Positions 41,211 through 50,075 of a stretch of DNA of 64,000 bases are shown one piece after another. The stretch is from contig NZ_BAAAHE010000018.1 in the NCBI RefSeq assembly GCF_039525035.1, positions 1 to 64,000 on the forward strand, written 5' to 3'. The notes under the pieces were generated by a model that saw only the letters and a program-made list of their open reading frames with translations, searched no databases and was not told the origin of the DNA. The position numbers and the translations under genes are program-made. Source of the DNA: Sporichthya brevicatena (GTDB taxonomy: Bacteria; Actinomycetota; Actinomycetes; Sporichthyales; Sporichthyaceae). Position 1 is the first letter of the stretch. Each line of letters opens with the position of its first letter.

Positions 41211-41224
41211 GTTTCACGTGAAAC
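41211..41224. promoter_or_regulatory. parS site 4
   Basis: GTTTCACGTGAAAC palindrome between parA and parB, 28 bases before the parB start. Confidence 0.93.
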
Positions 41225-41251
41225 CCACCGCTCGACCGAAGGACGCACGCC

Positions 41252-42331
41252 GTGACTGACCGCCGCCGGGGACTGGGCCGCGGACTCGGAGCCCTGATTC
41301 CCACCAGCGCTCCCGCCGCCCCTCGCCCGACCGAGACCGAGCCGGACGCCCCCACCGCCCCGGTTCCCACCGTGGTCACGGCGTCCGCACCGTCCCCCGC
41401 GGCGACCGTGCCCGACGAGCCCTCGGACCCGGAGCCCACCGTCGAGTCGTCCGGGGTCCCGAGCACGCCGGCCGGGTGGATCGACGACAGCGAATCGGAC
41501 AACCTGGTCGCCGGCGCCTACTTCGCGGAGATCCCGCTCGACGCGATCACGCCGAACCCGAAGCAGCCGCGGCACGTCTTCGAGGAGGAGCAGCTCAACG
41601 AGCTGATCCACTCCCTCAAGGAGGTGGGCCTGCTCCAGCCCATCGTCGTCCGTCCCCTCGGCGACGAGAAGTACGAGCTCATCATGGGGGAGCGGCGCTG
41701 GCGCGCGTCCCAGGCGGCCGGCTTCGAGACGATTCCCGCGATCGTCCGCGAGACCGACGACGAGAAGATGCTCGTCGACGCGCTCCTGGAGAATCTGCAC
41801 CGGGCCGCGCTGAACCCGCTGGAAGAGGCGGCCGCGTACGACCAGCTGCTCCAGGACTTCAAGTGCACGCACGAGGAGCTCGCGGCGCGCATCGGCCGGT
41901 CCCGGCCGCAGATCTCCAACACGCTCCGCCTGCTCAAGTTGCCGCCGCCCGTGCAGCGCCGCGTCGCCGCCGGCGTGCTGTCCGCCGGGCACGCCCGGGC
42001 GCTGCTGGCGCTGGACGACGCCGCGGCCCAGGAGCACCTCGCCAATCGCATCGTCGCCGAGGGCCTCTCGGTGCGCACCGTCGAGGAGCTCATCGCGCTC
42101 GGCGACGCCGGTCCCAAGCCCACGCGCAAGGTGCGGGCCGGCCGCCGGACCGCTCCGGCACTGGACGACCTGGCCGCCACGCTCGGCGACCGGTGGGACA
42201 CCCGCGTGAAGGTGCAGCTCGGCCAGAACAAGGGCCGCATCGTCGTCGAGTTCGCCTCGGTCGAGGATCTCGAGCGCATTGTGGGGCTGATGTCTCCGGG
42301 TACGATGCTGGGGTCGCTTCGCGGAGAGTGA
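41252..42331 (+). CDS. parB: Chromosome partitioning protein ParB
   Basis: A 359-residue CTP-dependent clamp that loads at parS. It starts [14 protein letters not shown] (the ParA-contact end). Then come a linker, the ParB/Srx fold with [18 protein letters not shown] and [12 protein letters not shown], the helix-turn-helix around [20 protein letters not shown], and a C-terminal dimer domain. The GTG start is eight bases after GAAGGA. Four parS sites lie upstream. Confidence 0.97.
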   Translation: MTDRRRGLGRGLGALIPTSAPAAPRPTETEPDAPTAPVPTVVTASAPSPAATVPDEPSDPEPTVESSGVPSTPAGWIDDSESDNLVAGAYFAEIPLDAITPNPKQPRHVFEEEQLNELIHSLKEVGLLQPIVVRPLGDEKYELIMGERRWRASQAAGFETIPAIVRETDDEKMLVDALLENLHRAALNPLEEAAAYDQLLQDFKCTHEELAARIGRSRPQISNTLRLLKLPPPVQRRVAAGVLSAGHARALLALDDAAAQEHLANRIVAEGLSVRTVEELIALGDAGPKPTRKVRAGRRTAPALDDLAATLGDRWDTRVKVQLGQNKGRIVVEFASVEDLERIVGLMSPGTMLGSLRGE

Positions 42332-42338
42332 GCGGTTG

Positions 42339-42956
42339 ATGACGCGCCGTCTGGTCAACATCACCCTCGACAACCTCGACGAGCTGCCCGTCCGCTGCCG
42401 GAGCTGCGTGTACTGGGAGCTCGACCCGGTTGCGGCCGACCGTGCCGCGAAGGCGGGTGACCCGGCGCTGGAGAAGGAGGCCTGGGTCTCCGCGACCCTG
42501 CTCGAGTGGGGCTCGTGCGGCAAGCTCGTCCAGGTCGACGGCGTGACCGCCGGCTACGCCGTCTTCTCCCCGCCGCTCTACGTCCCCCGCTCGGTCGCGT
42601 TCCCGACCAGCCCGGTCAGCGGCGACGCCGTCCTGCTCACCACGGCGCACGTGTTGCCCGAGTTCTCCGGGCAGGGCCTGGGCCGGATGCTGATCCAGGG
42701 CGTCGCGAAGGACCTGGTCCGCCGGGGCATCAAGGCCATCGAGGCGTTCGGCGACGCGAAGTGGGACAAGCCGGGGTGTCTGGTCCCCGCCGACTACCTA
42801 CTGGCGGTCGGCTTCAAGACCGTCCGGCCGCACCATCGGTACCCCCGGCTCCGGCTCGAGATCAAGAGCACCCTGAGTTGGCGGGAGGACGTCGAGGTCG
42901 CCCTCGAGCGGCTGCTCGGGTCGATGGCCCCGGAACCGGTGTTCCGGCCGGTCTGA
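42339..42956 (+). CDS. GNAT family N-acetyltransferase
   Basis: A 205-residue acetyltransferase with the acetyl-CoA loop LPEFSGQGLGRMLIQ, preceded by TTAHV. It directly follows parB (seven bases), the standard actinobacterial order. The N-terminal CRSCVYWELDP motif has two cysteines, typical of this subfamily at this locus. Substrate unknown. Confidence 0.9.
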   Translation: MTRRLVNITLDNLDELPVRCRSCVYWELDPVAADRAAKAGDPALEKEAWVSATLLEWGSCGKLVQVDGVTAGYAVFSPPLYVPRSVAFPTSPVSGDAVLLTTAHVLPEFSGQGLGRMLIQGVAKDLVRRGIKAIEAFGDAKWDKPGCLVPADYLLAVGFKTVRPHHRYPRLRLEIKSTLSWREDVEVALERLLGSMAPEPVFRPV

Positions 42957-43050
42957 CGGGTCATCAGGGCATCGAGGGGTGCCGCTCCGACGCTCCGTCA
43001 GATCGCGACGGAACCGCGTCTGAATTGCGGTCAGAACAGCGGGCATGAGT

Positions 43051-43086
43051 CACTGACGTCACGTCAGTGTCCCTGTGTCACAAGGG
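43051..43086 (+). terminator. Palindromes between convergent GNAT and cwlM genes
   Basis: A perfect inverted repeat CACTGACGT-C-ACGTCAGTG (43051-43069) and a weaker hairpin CCCTGTG-T-CACAAGGG (43071-43086, with a bulge) lie between the convergent genes. They may terminate the GNAT transcript. The first could also be a protein site. Confidence 0.45.
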
Positions 43087-43101
43087 TTTCGTGCGTCCTG
43101 A

Positions 43102-44292
43102 TCAGGAGCGGGAGCCGGACTCCGCCCACAGGCTGTCGACCCGCAGTGCGCCGGTCGGAGCGTCGTCCTCCGGGGGCAGGTAGAGCCGCTGGACGGCCAC
43201 GAGAATCGCCTCCGCGACCACGTCACGAAAGGACGGGTCGGCGAGGCGCGCAGCGTCGCCCGGGTTCGTCAGGTAGCCGAGGTCGAGGCGGACGGCCGGC
43301 ATCCGGGTCCGGCGAAGCAGGTCCCAGGTCTTGCCGTGCGTCCCGCAGTTCAGCAGGTCGGTGCGGGCGACGATCTCGCGCAGGACGAGCTCGGCGAACC
43401 GCTCACCCGTGGCGCTCGACTGCCCCCAGCGGTCGGTGCCGAAGTAGTACGTGGCGACACCGTTCGGCAGGGGGCTGGCGTGCGAGTCGACGTGCAGGGA
43501 GATGAACAGGTCCGCGCGGGCCTCGTTGGCGAACATCGCGCGCGACTCGTCGTCGACGTTGGTCCGCCGCGAGTGGCGGGCGCTGATCGCGCGCGTCAGG
43601 TACGCCTGGACGCCGGTGGCCGTGAGGCGGCCCTCGACGCGGGCGGCGAGGTCCTCGACGATGCTCGCCTCGGTGAGGCCGTTGGCCACGTTGCCGTGGT
43701 CCAGGCCGCCGTGGCCGGGGTCGATGACGATGACCTTGCCGCCGAGCCGGGGTCCGGAGCGGGCCAGCGCCTCGGCCTCCCGCAGGTTCTGGTGGTGGCC
43801 GCCGGTGACGGTGCGGGCGAGCCGGTCCAGCGCGCGGAAGGTCTCCGGGCCGCAGGTGCCGTCCGGCGTCACGCCGAGGCTGCGCTGCAGCTCGCGGAGG
43901 GCCTGCGCGGTGTCGGCGCCGAAGATGCCGTCCACGCGGCCGCAGTTGAAGCCCATGTCGAGCAGCCGGCGCTGCAGGGCGGCCACGTCGTCGCCGCGGA
44001 GCAGGCGGCTGACCTGGTGCGACAGGACGCGGTCCCCGAGCCGGTAGCGGGCCTCCTCGAGGGCCTCTGCGGTCTCCCGGCCGACCAGGCCGTCCACGTT
44101 CAGCCCCCGCTGCTGTTGGAAGTGCCGGACCGCCCGGTCGCAGGCGGCGTCGAAGACGGCCTCGTCCGGGTCGAGAACGGCCTCACCGGGATCGGGGAGG
44201 AGGCCCAGCATCACGAGCTTGCGCCGGATCTCCGCCACCGCGGGACCGGTGTCTCCGAGCCGGAGCACGGGGTGACGCCGCGAGTTGTCCAA
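43102..44292 (-). CDS. cwlM: CwlM-like N-acetylmuramoyl-L-alanine amidase family protein (peptidoglycan synthesis regulator)
   Basis: A 396-residue protein with two peptidoglycan-binding repeats (about 10-70 and 90-155) and an amidase_3 domain (about 185-365). The zinc-site pieces DPGHGG, LTEASI and ISLHVDSH are present. The catalytic Glu of active amidases, expected in VExGFLSN, is Asp337 here (RLDLGYLTN), as I recall for mycobacterial CwlM. That protein is a PknB substrate and activates MurA rather than cutting wall. T380 near the C-terminus (DDAPTG) is in the tail region phosphorylated in M. tuberculosis. No signal peptide is seen, which fits a cytoplasmic regulator. It lies beside trxA, as in mycobacteria. 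Confidence 0.9.
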   Translation of the reverse strand: MDNSRRHPVLRLGDTGPAVAEIRRKLVMLGLLPDPGEAVLDPDEAVFDAACDRAVRHFQQQRGLNVDGLVGRETAEALEEARYRLGDRVLSHQVSRLLRGDDVAALQRRLLDMGFNCGRVDGIFGADTAQALRELQRSLGVTPDGTCGPETFRALDRLARTVTGGHHQNLREAEALARSGPRLGGKVIVIDPGHGGLDHGNVANGLTEASIVEDLAARVEGRLTATGVQAYLTRAISARHSRRTNVDDESRAMFANEARADLFISLHVDSHASPLPNGVATYYFGTDRWGQSSATGERFAELVLREIVARTDLLNCGTHGKTWDLLRRTRMPAVRLDLGYLTNPGDAARLADPSFRDVVAEAILVAVQRLYLPPEDDAPTGALRVDSLWAESGSRS

Positions 44293-44470
44293 GGCGCTCG
44301 CCTCCTCCGCACCACGGTCGGCGGCGGCTGCCGCACAGAGATCAGGACAGAAACAGGACCAGCGTCCGAGCGTAGCCAGTGTGGCGGCTCGGGTCAGGCG
44401 AACGCCCCGGGCGCGCCGACCCGGGGCGTTGTGACGTACGTGAAGGCCGCGTACGGCTCAGCCGAACGAC

Positions 44471-44794
44471 TTAGACGAAGGCCGCCAGCTCGTTGAGGAT
44501 CATCGGCTTCGGGCGCGCACCGATGATCTGCTTGACGACCTCGCCGCCGGAGTAGACGTTCATCGTCGGGATCGAGACGACGCCGTACTTGGCCGCGGTC
44601 TTCGGGTTCTCGTCGACGTTCAGCTTCACGATGCGGATCTTGCCCGCGTTCTCGGCCGCGATCTCCTCGAGGATCGGGGCGACCTGGCGGCAGGGGCCGC
44701 ACCACGGCGCCCAGAAGTCCACGAGCACGGGTACCTCGGACGCGAGCACGTCAGTCGCGAAGGTGTCGTCGGTGACGGCTTCGATCGATCCCAT
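44471..44794 (-). CDS. trxA: Thioredoxin
   Basis: A 107-residue thioredoxin with the active site WCGPC and the cis-Pro loop VSIPTMNVY. It keeps cytoplasmic disulfides reduced with trxB, which is 108 bases upstream on the same strand. The ATG start follows a GGAGAA site. Confidence 0.96.
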   Translation of the reverse strand: MGSIEAVTDDTFATDVLASEVPVLVDFWAPWCGPCRQVAPILEEIAAENAGKIRIVKLNVDENPKTAAKYGVVSIPTMNVYSGGEVVKQIIGARPKPMILNELAAFV

Positions 44795-44902
44795 CAGGGG
44801 TTCTCCTGTTCGGTTGCCGGTCGGATGGCCGGCGGGGGTTGGCGGGAAGTTCGCGGTGACTCAGCGGGCATTCAGCGGGCATTCACCGGGTGCGGACGGG
44901 GG

Positions 44903-45868
44903 TCAGGCCTCCACGAGGCCGCCGGTCTGACCGGCGTTGCCCTCGAGGGCGGCGAGGAAGCGCTCGGCGTCCAACGCGGCGGCACAGCCGGTGCCGGCCG
45001 CGGTGATCGCCTGGCGGTAGATGTGGTCGACGACGTCGCCGCAGGCGAACACGCCGGGCAGGTTGGTCCGCGCGGTGGGGTGCTGGACGAGCACGTAGCC
45101 CTCGGCGTCGAGGTCGACCTGGCCCACGAAGAGCTCCGAGCGGGGCTCGTGGCCGATCGCCACGAACAGCCCGGTGATCTCGAGCTTGGACTCCTCGCCG
45201 GTCCGCGTGTTGCGGACGACGACGCCGGAGAGCTTGCTCTCGCCGAGGATGTCGATCGGCTCGTGCTCGAGCAGGAACGTGATCTTCGGGTTGTCGAGCG
45301 CGCGCTGCTGCATGATTTTCGACGCCCGCAGCTCATTGCGGCGGTGAATGATCGTCACCGAGCGGGCGAACCGCGCGAGGAAGGTCGCCTCCTCCATCGC
45401 CGAGTCACCACCGCCGACGACGGCGATGTCCTGGTCGCGGAAGAAGAACCCGTCGCAGGTGGCGCACCACGAGACGCCGTGCCCGGACAGCCGCTTCTCG
45501 TTCTCCAGACCGAGCTCCTTGTACTTGGAGCCGGTGGCGATGATCACCGTCCGCGCGGAGAACTCGCCCGTGGCCGTCGAGACCTTCTTGATCTCGCCGG
45601 TCAGGTCGACCGACACGACGTCGTCCGGCACGAGCTCGGCGCCGAAGCGCTGCGCCTGCGCGCGCATGGCCGTCATCAGGTCGGGGCCCTGCACACCCTC
45701 CGCGAAGCCGGGGAAGTTCTCGACCTCGGTGGTGTTCATGAGGGCGCCGCCCATCGTGACGGCGCCTTCGAACACGAGCGGCTGAAGGTCCGCGCGCGCC
45801 GCATAGATCGCCGCGGTGTAGCCGGCCGGCCCGGAGCCGATCACGATCACGTTCCGCACGTCAGTCAC
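44903..45868 (-). CDS. trxB: Thioredoxin reductase
   Basis: A 321-residue FAD/NADPH enzyme. The FAD motif [16 protein letters not shown], the redox pair CATC (WCATCDGFF) and the NADPH motif [10 protein letters not shown] are all present, with GIFACGDV-type C-terminal sequence ([10 protein letters not shown]). It reduces the thioredoxin encoded downstream. Confidence 0.97.
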   Translation of the reverse strand: MTDVRNVIVIGSGPAGYTAAIYAARADLQPLVFEGAVTMGGALMNTTEVENFPGFAEGVQGPDLMTAMRAQAQRFGAELVPDDVVSVDLTGEIKKVSTATGEFSARTVIIATGSKYKELGLENEKRLSGHGVSWCATCDGFFFRDQDIAVVGGGDSAMEEATFLARFARSVTIIHRRNELRASKIMQQRALDNPKITFLLEHEPIDILGESKLSGVVVRNTRTGEESKLEITGLFVAIGHEPRSELFVGQVDLDAEGYVLVQHPTARTNLPGVFACGDVVDHIYRQAITAAGTGCAAALDAERFLAALEGNAGQTGGLVEA

Positions 45869-45969
45869 GCCAGGCCTTTCGCCGGTATCGGTGTCTTGCG
45901 GGTGGACCCCAGATCTCGGGGTCCACCGCGTTCAACCGATCCTAGGGGCGGGCGATTCCCGCCCCCGGC

Positions 45970-47508
45970 TCACGGCTCCGTGGACGTCGCCAGGCCGTTC
46001 GTCAGCGTGTTGCCGACCGAGGAGGTGACCCCGGGGGTCACCGTGCTCGTGCTCACCGACGGGGCGGTGCTGGTCTTCACCGACGGCGTGACCGTGTTCG
46101 TGTTGGAGTTGGTGTTGGAGTTGCTGTTCGAGGGCGACTGGTTCGACCCGCTGTTGCCGTCCGACGTGGTCGGGGCCGGCTCGGCCTGGGCGGACGGGAA
46201 GTCGACCCGCATCTCCCACTGGACGTCGGCCGCGGTGGCCGGTGCGGCGCTCGTGCACTCGCCGTAGACGACGTACCCGACGGCCTGCTTGGCCTCGGAG
46301 CCGTTGCGGGCGACGATGACCGTCGCGTTCTGCCCACGCCAGACACCCGCGTCGCCGGCCAGCACCTCGCCGAGCTTGAGCTGGGTGGCGCACCGCTTGA
46401 CCTTGGCCTGGAGCTCGGCCGGCGCCGGACCCCGGGCGGGGACCGCCGCGTCGGACTGGGAATCGGAGCGCACGGCCTTGGACGCCGCGCGGCCCTGGTC
46501 GGTCGAGTTCGAGGCCGAGCCCGCGGGCGCGCCCTCGGCGGTGTAGCCGGCGTTGCGCAGCAGTGCCTGCACCTTCGCGGCGAAGTTGTCCGGGTTGTAC
46601 GTGTCGCCCGAGTTCGTGACGTACGGGTCGCTCTGCGCGGACTGCGCCGCCATCGTCGAGGCCTTGTTCGGGCCGTTCGACGGCCTCGCCGCCGGGGCCT
46701 GGGGCGTCGGCTCGGGCGTGGCCTGCGGGGTGTTCTCGGCCGCCTGGGGTGTCTCCGGTGCCGGAGCGGTCACCGTGGGACGGGGGTCGTCGGCGCGGAA
46801 CGTCGCGATCTTGCGGGACTTGCCGGACTGCACGTCGAAGGTGCGGACCTCGGTCTGGCCGTCCTTCTTCGGCACGACGACGACGCCGTCGGGGAAGAGG
46901 ACCTTGCCGCTCTTGAGGAAGACCGCGCCGGTGCGCTTGTCCGCGACCGAGCCGTCCTTGCGGCGCTCGGCGTTCTTGCCCTTCGGCTTCTCCTTCGCGC
47001 TGAGCGCGTAGGCGAGGTAGCGGGCCGAGTTCGTGGGCTCGGCGCTCGGGTTGTCCAGGGCGCCCAGGTCGTCGCCCGGGTTGCCGGCGTCGGTGTTGTC
47101 GAGGGCCTGCATGCCGATGGCGACGCCGCCGATCAGCAGGACGAGGCTGGCGGCGACGGAGGTGACCCGGGCCGCGGGGGCGAAGCGACGGCGGGAGGCG
47201 AGATCGATGACCGCGGCCCCTTCGGCGCCCTTACCCGGTGGAGTCGTCCCGACACGCTTCGGAGTCACGGGCTCCGCGGCAGCCAGATCGGCGAGAGCGG
47301 CATCGATCCGGGCCGCGTACTGCTCGGGCATCGGCCCCGGGTCGTCGGCGGCAAGGATGGTGCTCACCGAGACCAGGAGATCGGCCTCCGCCGTGCAGTC
47401 GGCACAGCTCGCGAGGTGGTCGGCGACGGCCGTGGATTCGGCGTCGCCGAGGAGACCCTCGGCGTAATCCGCCAGGGTCTCTATCGACAGGTGCTCATGC
47501 GTATTCAT
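45970..47508 (-). CDS. Membrane anti-sigma factor for SigM with zinc-finger domain and long external tail
   Basis: A 512-residue protein. The N-terminal zinc anti-sigma domain has HLASCADCTAE (H-x3-C-x2-C) and a following helix. One membrane helix lies at about 115-135. The large extracytoplasmic part has a Pro/Thr-rich linker, a domain with paired cysteines (about 350-420) and a C-terminal Ser/Asn/Thr repeat (SNSNTNSNTNTV). It overlaps sigM by four bases (ATGA), so it is the likely SigM antagonist; Rv3912 is the mycobacterial counterpart. Confidence 0.88.
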   Translation of the reverse strand: MNTHEHLSIETLADYAEGLLGDAESTAVADHLASCADCTAEADLLVSVSTILAADDPGPMPEQYAARIDAALADLAAAEPVTPKRVGTTPPGKGAEGAAVIDLASRRRFAPAARVTSVAASLVLLIGGVAIGMQALDNTDAGNPGDDLGALDNPSAEPTNSARYLAYALSAKEKPKGKNAERRKDGSVADKRTGAVFLKSGKVLFPDGVVVVPKKDGQTEVRTFDVQSGKSRKIATFRADDPRPTVTAPAPETPQAAENTPQATPEPTPQAPAARPSNGPNKASTMAAQSAQSDPYVTNSGDTYNPDNFAAKVQALLRNAGYTAEGAPAGSASNSTDQGRAASKAVRSDSQSDAAVPARGPAPAELQAKVKRCATQLKLGEVLAGDAGVWRGQNATVIVARNGSEAKQAVGYVVYGECTSAAPATAADVQWEMRVDFPSAQAEPAPTTSDGNSGSNQSPSNSNSNTNSNTNTVTPSVKTSTAPSVSTSTVTPGVTSSVGNTLTNGLATSTEP

Positions 47509-48275
47509 GTCCGCCGGTCCGCTCCCTCCGCCGGCCCGGACTGGCCTGGCGGTCCCCCCGAACTTTTCGCCGCGCCCCGGTGCAAGGGCACGACTTTGTT
47601 CTTGACCTCACCTTCGACGTTGCCGGGGCCGTTCTCGTTCCCCTCCCGGCGGGAATGTCCTCCGGGTGGGTCACCGCCCTGGCGCAGATGGGCGAGAAGG
47701 GGTACCAGCCGAGCGCGGCCACGCGCACAGCGGCTCTTCACGGTGCCGGTCGGGACGCCGAGAATCTTCCCGGCCTCGTCGACGGGGTAGCCCTGCAGAT
47801 CGACCAGGACCAGCGCGGCGCGTTGGTCCGGCGGGAGCGTGTCGAGGGCGGCGGCGATGTCCATCGAGAGGTCCGCGCCGTCGGTCGGGTCCTCCGCGAC
47901 GGCGACGTCGCGGCCGCCCTTCTCCTCGTCCTCCTGCTGGTCGGGCAGGGGGACGGTCTTGCGGATGTTCTTGCGCCGCGCCCGGTCCAGGCAGGCGTTG
48001 ACCACGATCCGGTGCAGCCAGGTGGTGATCGCGGAGTCCCCGCGGAAGCCCTCGGCCGCGCGGTACGCGGACACCAGGGCGTCCTGGACGGCGTCGGCCG
48101 CCTCCTCGGGGTCGCCCAGCGTGCGCAGTGCGACAGCCCACATACGGTCCCGATGCCGGCGGACGATCTCGCCGAAGGCGTCTGGGTCGCCCTCGCGATG
48201 CCGTTCCAGGAGGAGCCGGTCAGGGACCTCGGTCAGGTTGTGCACGAGCCCGGGGCCCCCTGCCGATGTCAGCAC
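47505..48275 (-). CDS. sigM: ECF RNA polymerase sigma factor SigM
   Basis: A 256-residue ECF sigma factor. Region 2 includes DAFGEIVRRHRDRMWAVALRTLG and DAVQDALVSAYRAAEGFRG; region 4 includes LPPDQRAALVLVDLQGYPVDEAGKILGVPTGTVKSRCARGRARL. The last 45 residues are a Gly/Pro tail. The start at GTG 48275 is the longest option; a GTG 11 codons in (at VHNLTEVPD) is also possible. SigM controls late-growth or stress genes in mycobacteria, and its neighbour gene order is the same here. Confidence 0.94.
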   Translation of the reverse strand: MLTSAGGPGLVHNLTEVPDRLLLERHREGDPDAFGEIVRRHRDRMWAVALRTLGDPEEAADAVQDALVSAYRAAEGFRGDSAITTWLHRIVVNACLDRARRKNIRKTVPLPDQQEDEEKGGRDVAVAEDPTDGADLSMDIAAALDTLPPDQRAALVLVDLQGYPVDEAGKILGVPTGTVKSRCARGRARLVPLLAHLRQGGDPPGGHSRREGNENGPGNVEGEVKNKVVPLHRGAAKSSGGPPGQSGPAEGADRRT

Positions 48276-48421
48276 CGATGGTGGAGTGTCACGTCGGGCT
48301 AACGGTACTCAACGAAACCTCCGGGCTCGGGACATCTGGAACGGAGCCGTACTCGGGCCGCGTATGAGGGCCCTCACGCGCAGCTTGACCGGGCGACTCG
48401 CCGGCCGACCTACCCGCAGTC

Positions 48422-49885
48422 TTACCCGCTCACCGTGACCTCGGAGATGCCACCCCGGTAGGTCGGGCCGGGACCGGGCGGGAGCTGGGTGATCCAGATC
48501 AGGACGAACCGGGTCCGAACGGCCGACGCGAAGCGGATCGTCTCCTCGCGGGCGGCCGCCGTGGTGCTCGCCGCCACCCGGAAGGCGGACAGGGTGGACG
48601 GGGCGGCGTTCGCGGTCAGCGCCGCGGCCCGGACCTCGATCGTGGCCCCCTCGTCGGGCAGGCGCAGCTTCACCTGGCGGACGGTCTGCGCGTCGCCGAG
48701 GTCGAGCACCAGGCCGACTCCCGGCTTCAGCCCGCCGAAGGCGCGGGTGTTGTACGCGACGGTGCGCCAGGCGGTGCGGGGCCGGTCGTCGACGGCGTAG
48801 CGGGCCTGCTTCGGGTTCTCGGAGCCGTTCCCGGGCGGCGGGTCGAAGTCGCGGGCCGCGACGATCGGGATCGCGACCAGCGGTGCGGCCGCCTCCGGCG
48901 TGTTCGCCTGGCCGCCGAGGCTCTCCGGGGCGAGGGCCCGCAGGAGCTGCCAGCTGAGCAGGACCAGGCCGATCACCAGCATCCCGATGACCGCCACCTG
49001 CGCGCCGCGGGTCGCCGCGGACGGTTTCCACCCGTCCGGAGTAGGCATCGGGGACAGGATCCCGGTGACGACCGCCGACATCGTGCCCGTCGTGTCGGCC
49101 GAGGGTCCGCCGCTCGGCGGGCGGGGGCGGGGCAGCTGGTGCAGCGTGTCCTTGAGTTCCCCCGGGCTGCGCAGCGGGCTGCCGGCGCGGGGGGTCGGGT
49201 TCAGGAGCCGGTCGACGATCGCGTCCATCGCGTCCGGCACGCCGGCCCGGACCTGACGCGGGGTGCAGATCGCGCCGTGCTCGAACGGGGCCGCCGCCAG
49301 CCCGAAGGCCTCGCCCTCCGGCCACCGCGCGGTCAGGGCCGCGTAGAGCACGCGGCCCAGTCCCCGGGCGTCGGAGCGGGCGGGGTCGCCGGCGGTCGTG
49401 GAGTGCAGGGCAGCCTCGACGCAGAGGCCGAGGATCTTCACGTGGCCCGACGGCAGGACCAGGACGGTGTCGGCCTGCAGCCGCAGGTGCGCCAGCCCGG
49501 CCTCGTGCGCGGCGGCCAGCGCCTCGGCGGCGTCGCGGATCATGGTCTGCGCGACGTCGGGGTCCAGCGGTCCGTGGGCGAGCACCGTCGAGAGCGGCTG
49601 CGCGTCCGGCAACCACTCGTGCACGACGTAGGCGTACGGCTCGCGGTGGACGGCGTCGAGCACCCGGAGGAACCGGGGGTCGTCGACGGTCGCGGCCAAC
49701 TGGGCAGCCTCGAGGACCGTGGGCGTCAGCTCCGCGTCGCTCGGCAGGATGTGGATCCCGACCGACCGGGCCAGCTTCTCGTCGGTGGCCTGCCAGGTGG
49801 AGAACCCGTCCGACTTCTCGATGCACTCCAGCAGGCGGTAGCGGTCGGCGAGGCGCGTTCCCACCTCCGGGGTGGCTGAGACCAC
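48422..49885 (-). CDS. Membrane pseudokinase next to MurJ (FhaA-binding-type), with external discoidin-like domain
   Basis: A 487-residue protein. The N-terminal kinase-like fold lacks key residues: the ATP lysine position reads SVGIHILP (His45), the HRD motif reads LAHLRLQADTV, and DFG reads ILGLCVE. It is therefore probably inactive as a kinase. One membrane helix (about 320-342) leads to an external domain (about 355-487) that looks like a jellyroll carbohydrate-binding fold (YAVDDRPRTAWRT ... VRQVKLRLPDEG). In mycobacteria these parts are fused to MurJ (Rv3910); here the gene stands alone, 191 bases after murJ. GTG 49885 has AGGAGG (49894-49899) at eight bases. It is expected to recruit phospho-binding regulators to the flippase. 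Confidence 0.85.
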   Translation of the reverse strand: MVSATPEVGTRLADRYRLLECIEKSDGFSTWQATDEKLARSVGIHILPSDAELTPTVLEAAQLAATVDDPRFLRVLDAVHREPYAYVVHEWLPDAQPLSTVLAHGPLDPDVAQTMIRDAAEALAAAHEAGLAHLRLQADTVLVLPSGHVKILGLCVEAALHSTTAGDPARSDARGLGRVLYAALTARWPEGEAFGLAAAPFEHGAICTPRQVRAGVPDAMDAIVDRLLNPTPRAGSPLRSPGELKDTLHQLPRPRPPSGGPSADTTGTMSAVVTGILSPMPTPDGWKPSAATRGAQVAVIGMLVIGLVLLSWQLLRALAPESLGGQANTPEAAAPLVAIPIVAARDFDPPPGNGSENPKQARYAVDDRPRTAWRTVAYNTRAFGGLKPGVGLVLDLGDAQTVRQVKLRLPDEGATIEVRAAALTANAAPSTLSAFRVAASTTAAAREETIRFASAVRTRFVLIWITQLPPGPGPTYRGGISEVTVSG

Positions 49886-50012
49886 CTCACCGTCCTCCTG
49901 ACCGGGCGTGCCAAGGTCGGCAGCGGCCGTCAGTTCCCGCCGGGTCCCCGAACAGCCCCTCGCGGCCATGCTAGGCGTTCGCCGGAGCGGCCGGAGCCGA
50001 ACCGCGCCAGCC

Positions 50013-50075
50013 GTGACGTGCCGGCCGGAACATGCCGGCCGGAACACGTCGGCCGGAACACGTCGGCCGGACAGG
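50013..50075. repeat. 14-bp tandem repeat between murJ and the pseudokinase gene
   Basis: Units GGAACACGTCGGCC occur about four times, with one variant (GGAACATGCCGGCC), at 50013-50068. They lie inside the murJ-pseudokinase intergenic region and are non-coding in the chosen gene models. Confidence 0.75.
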
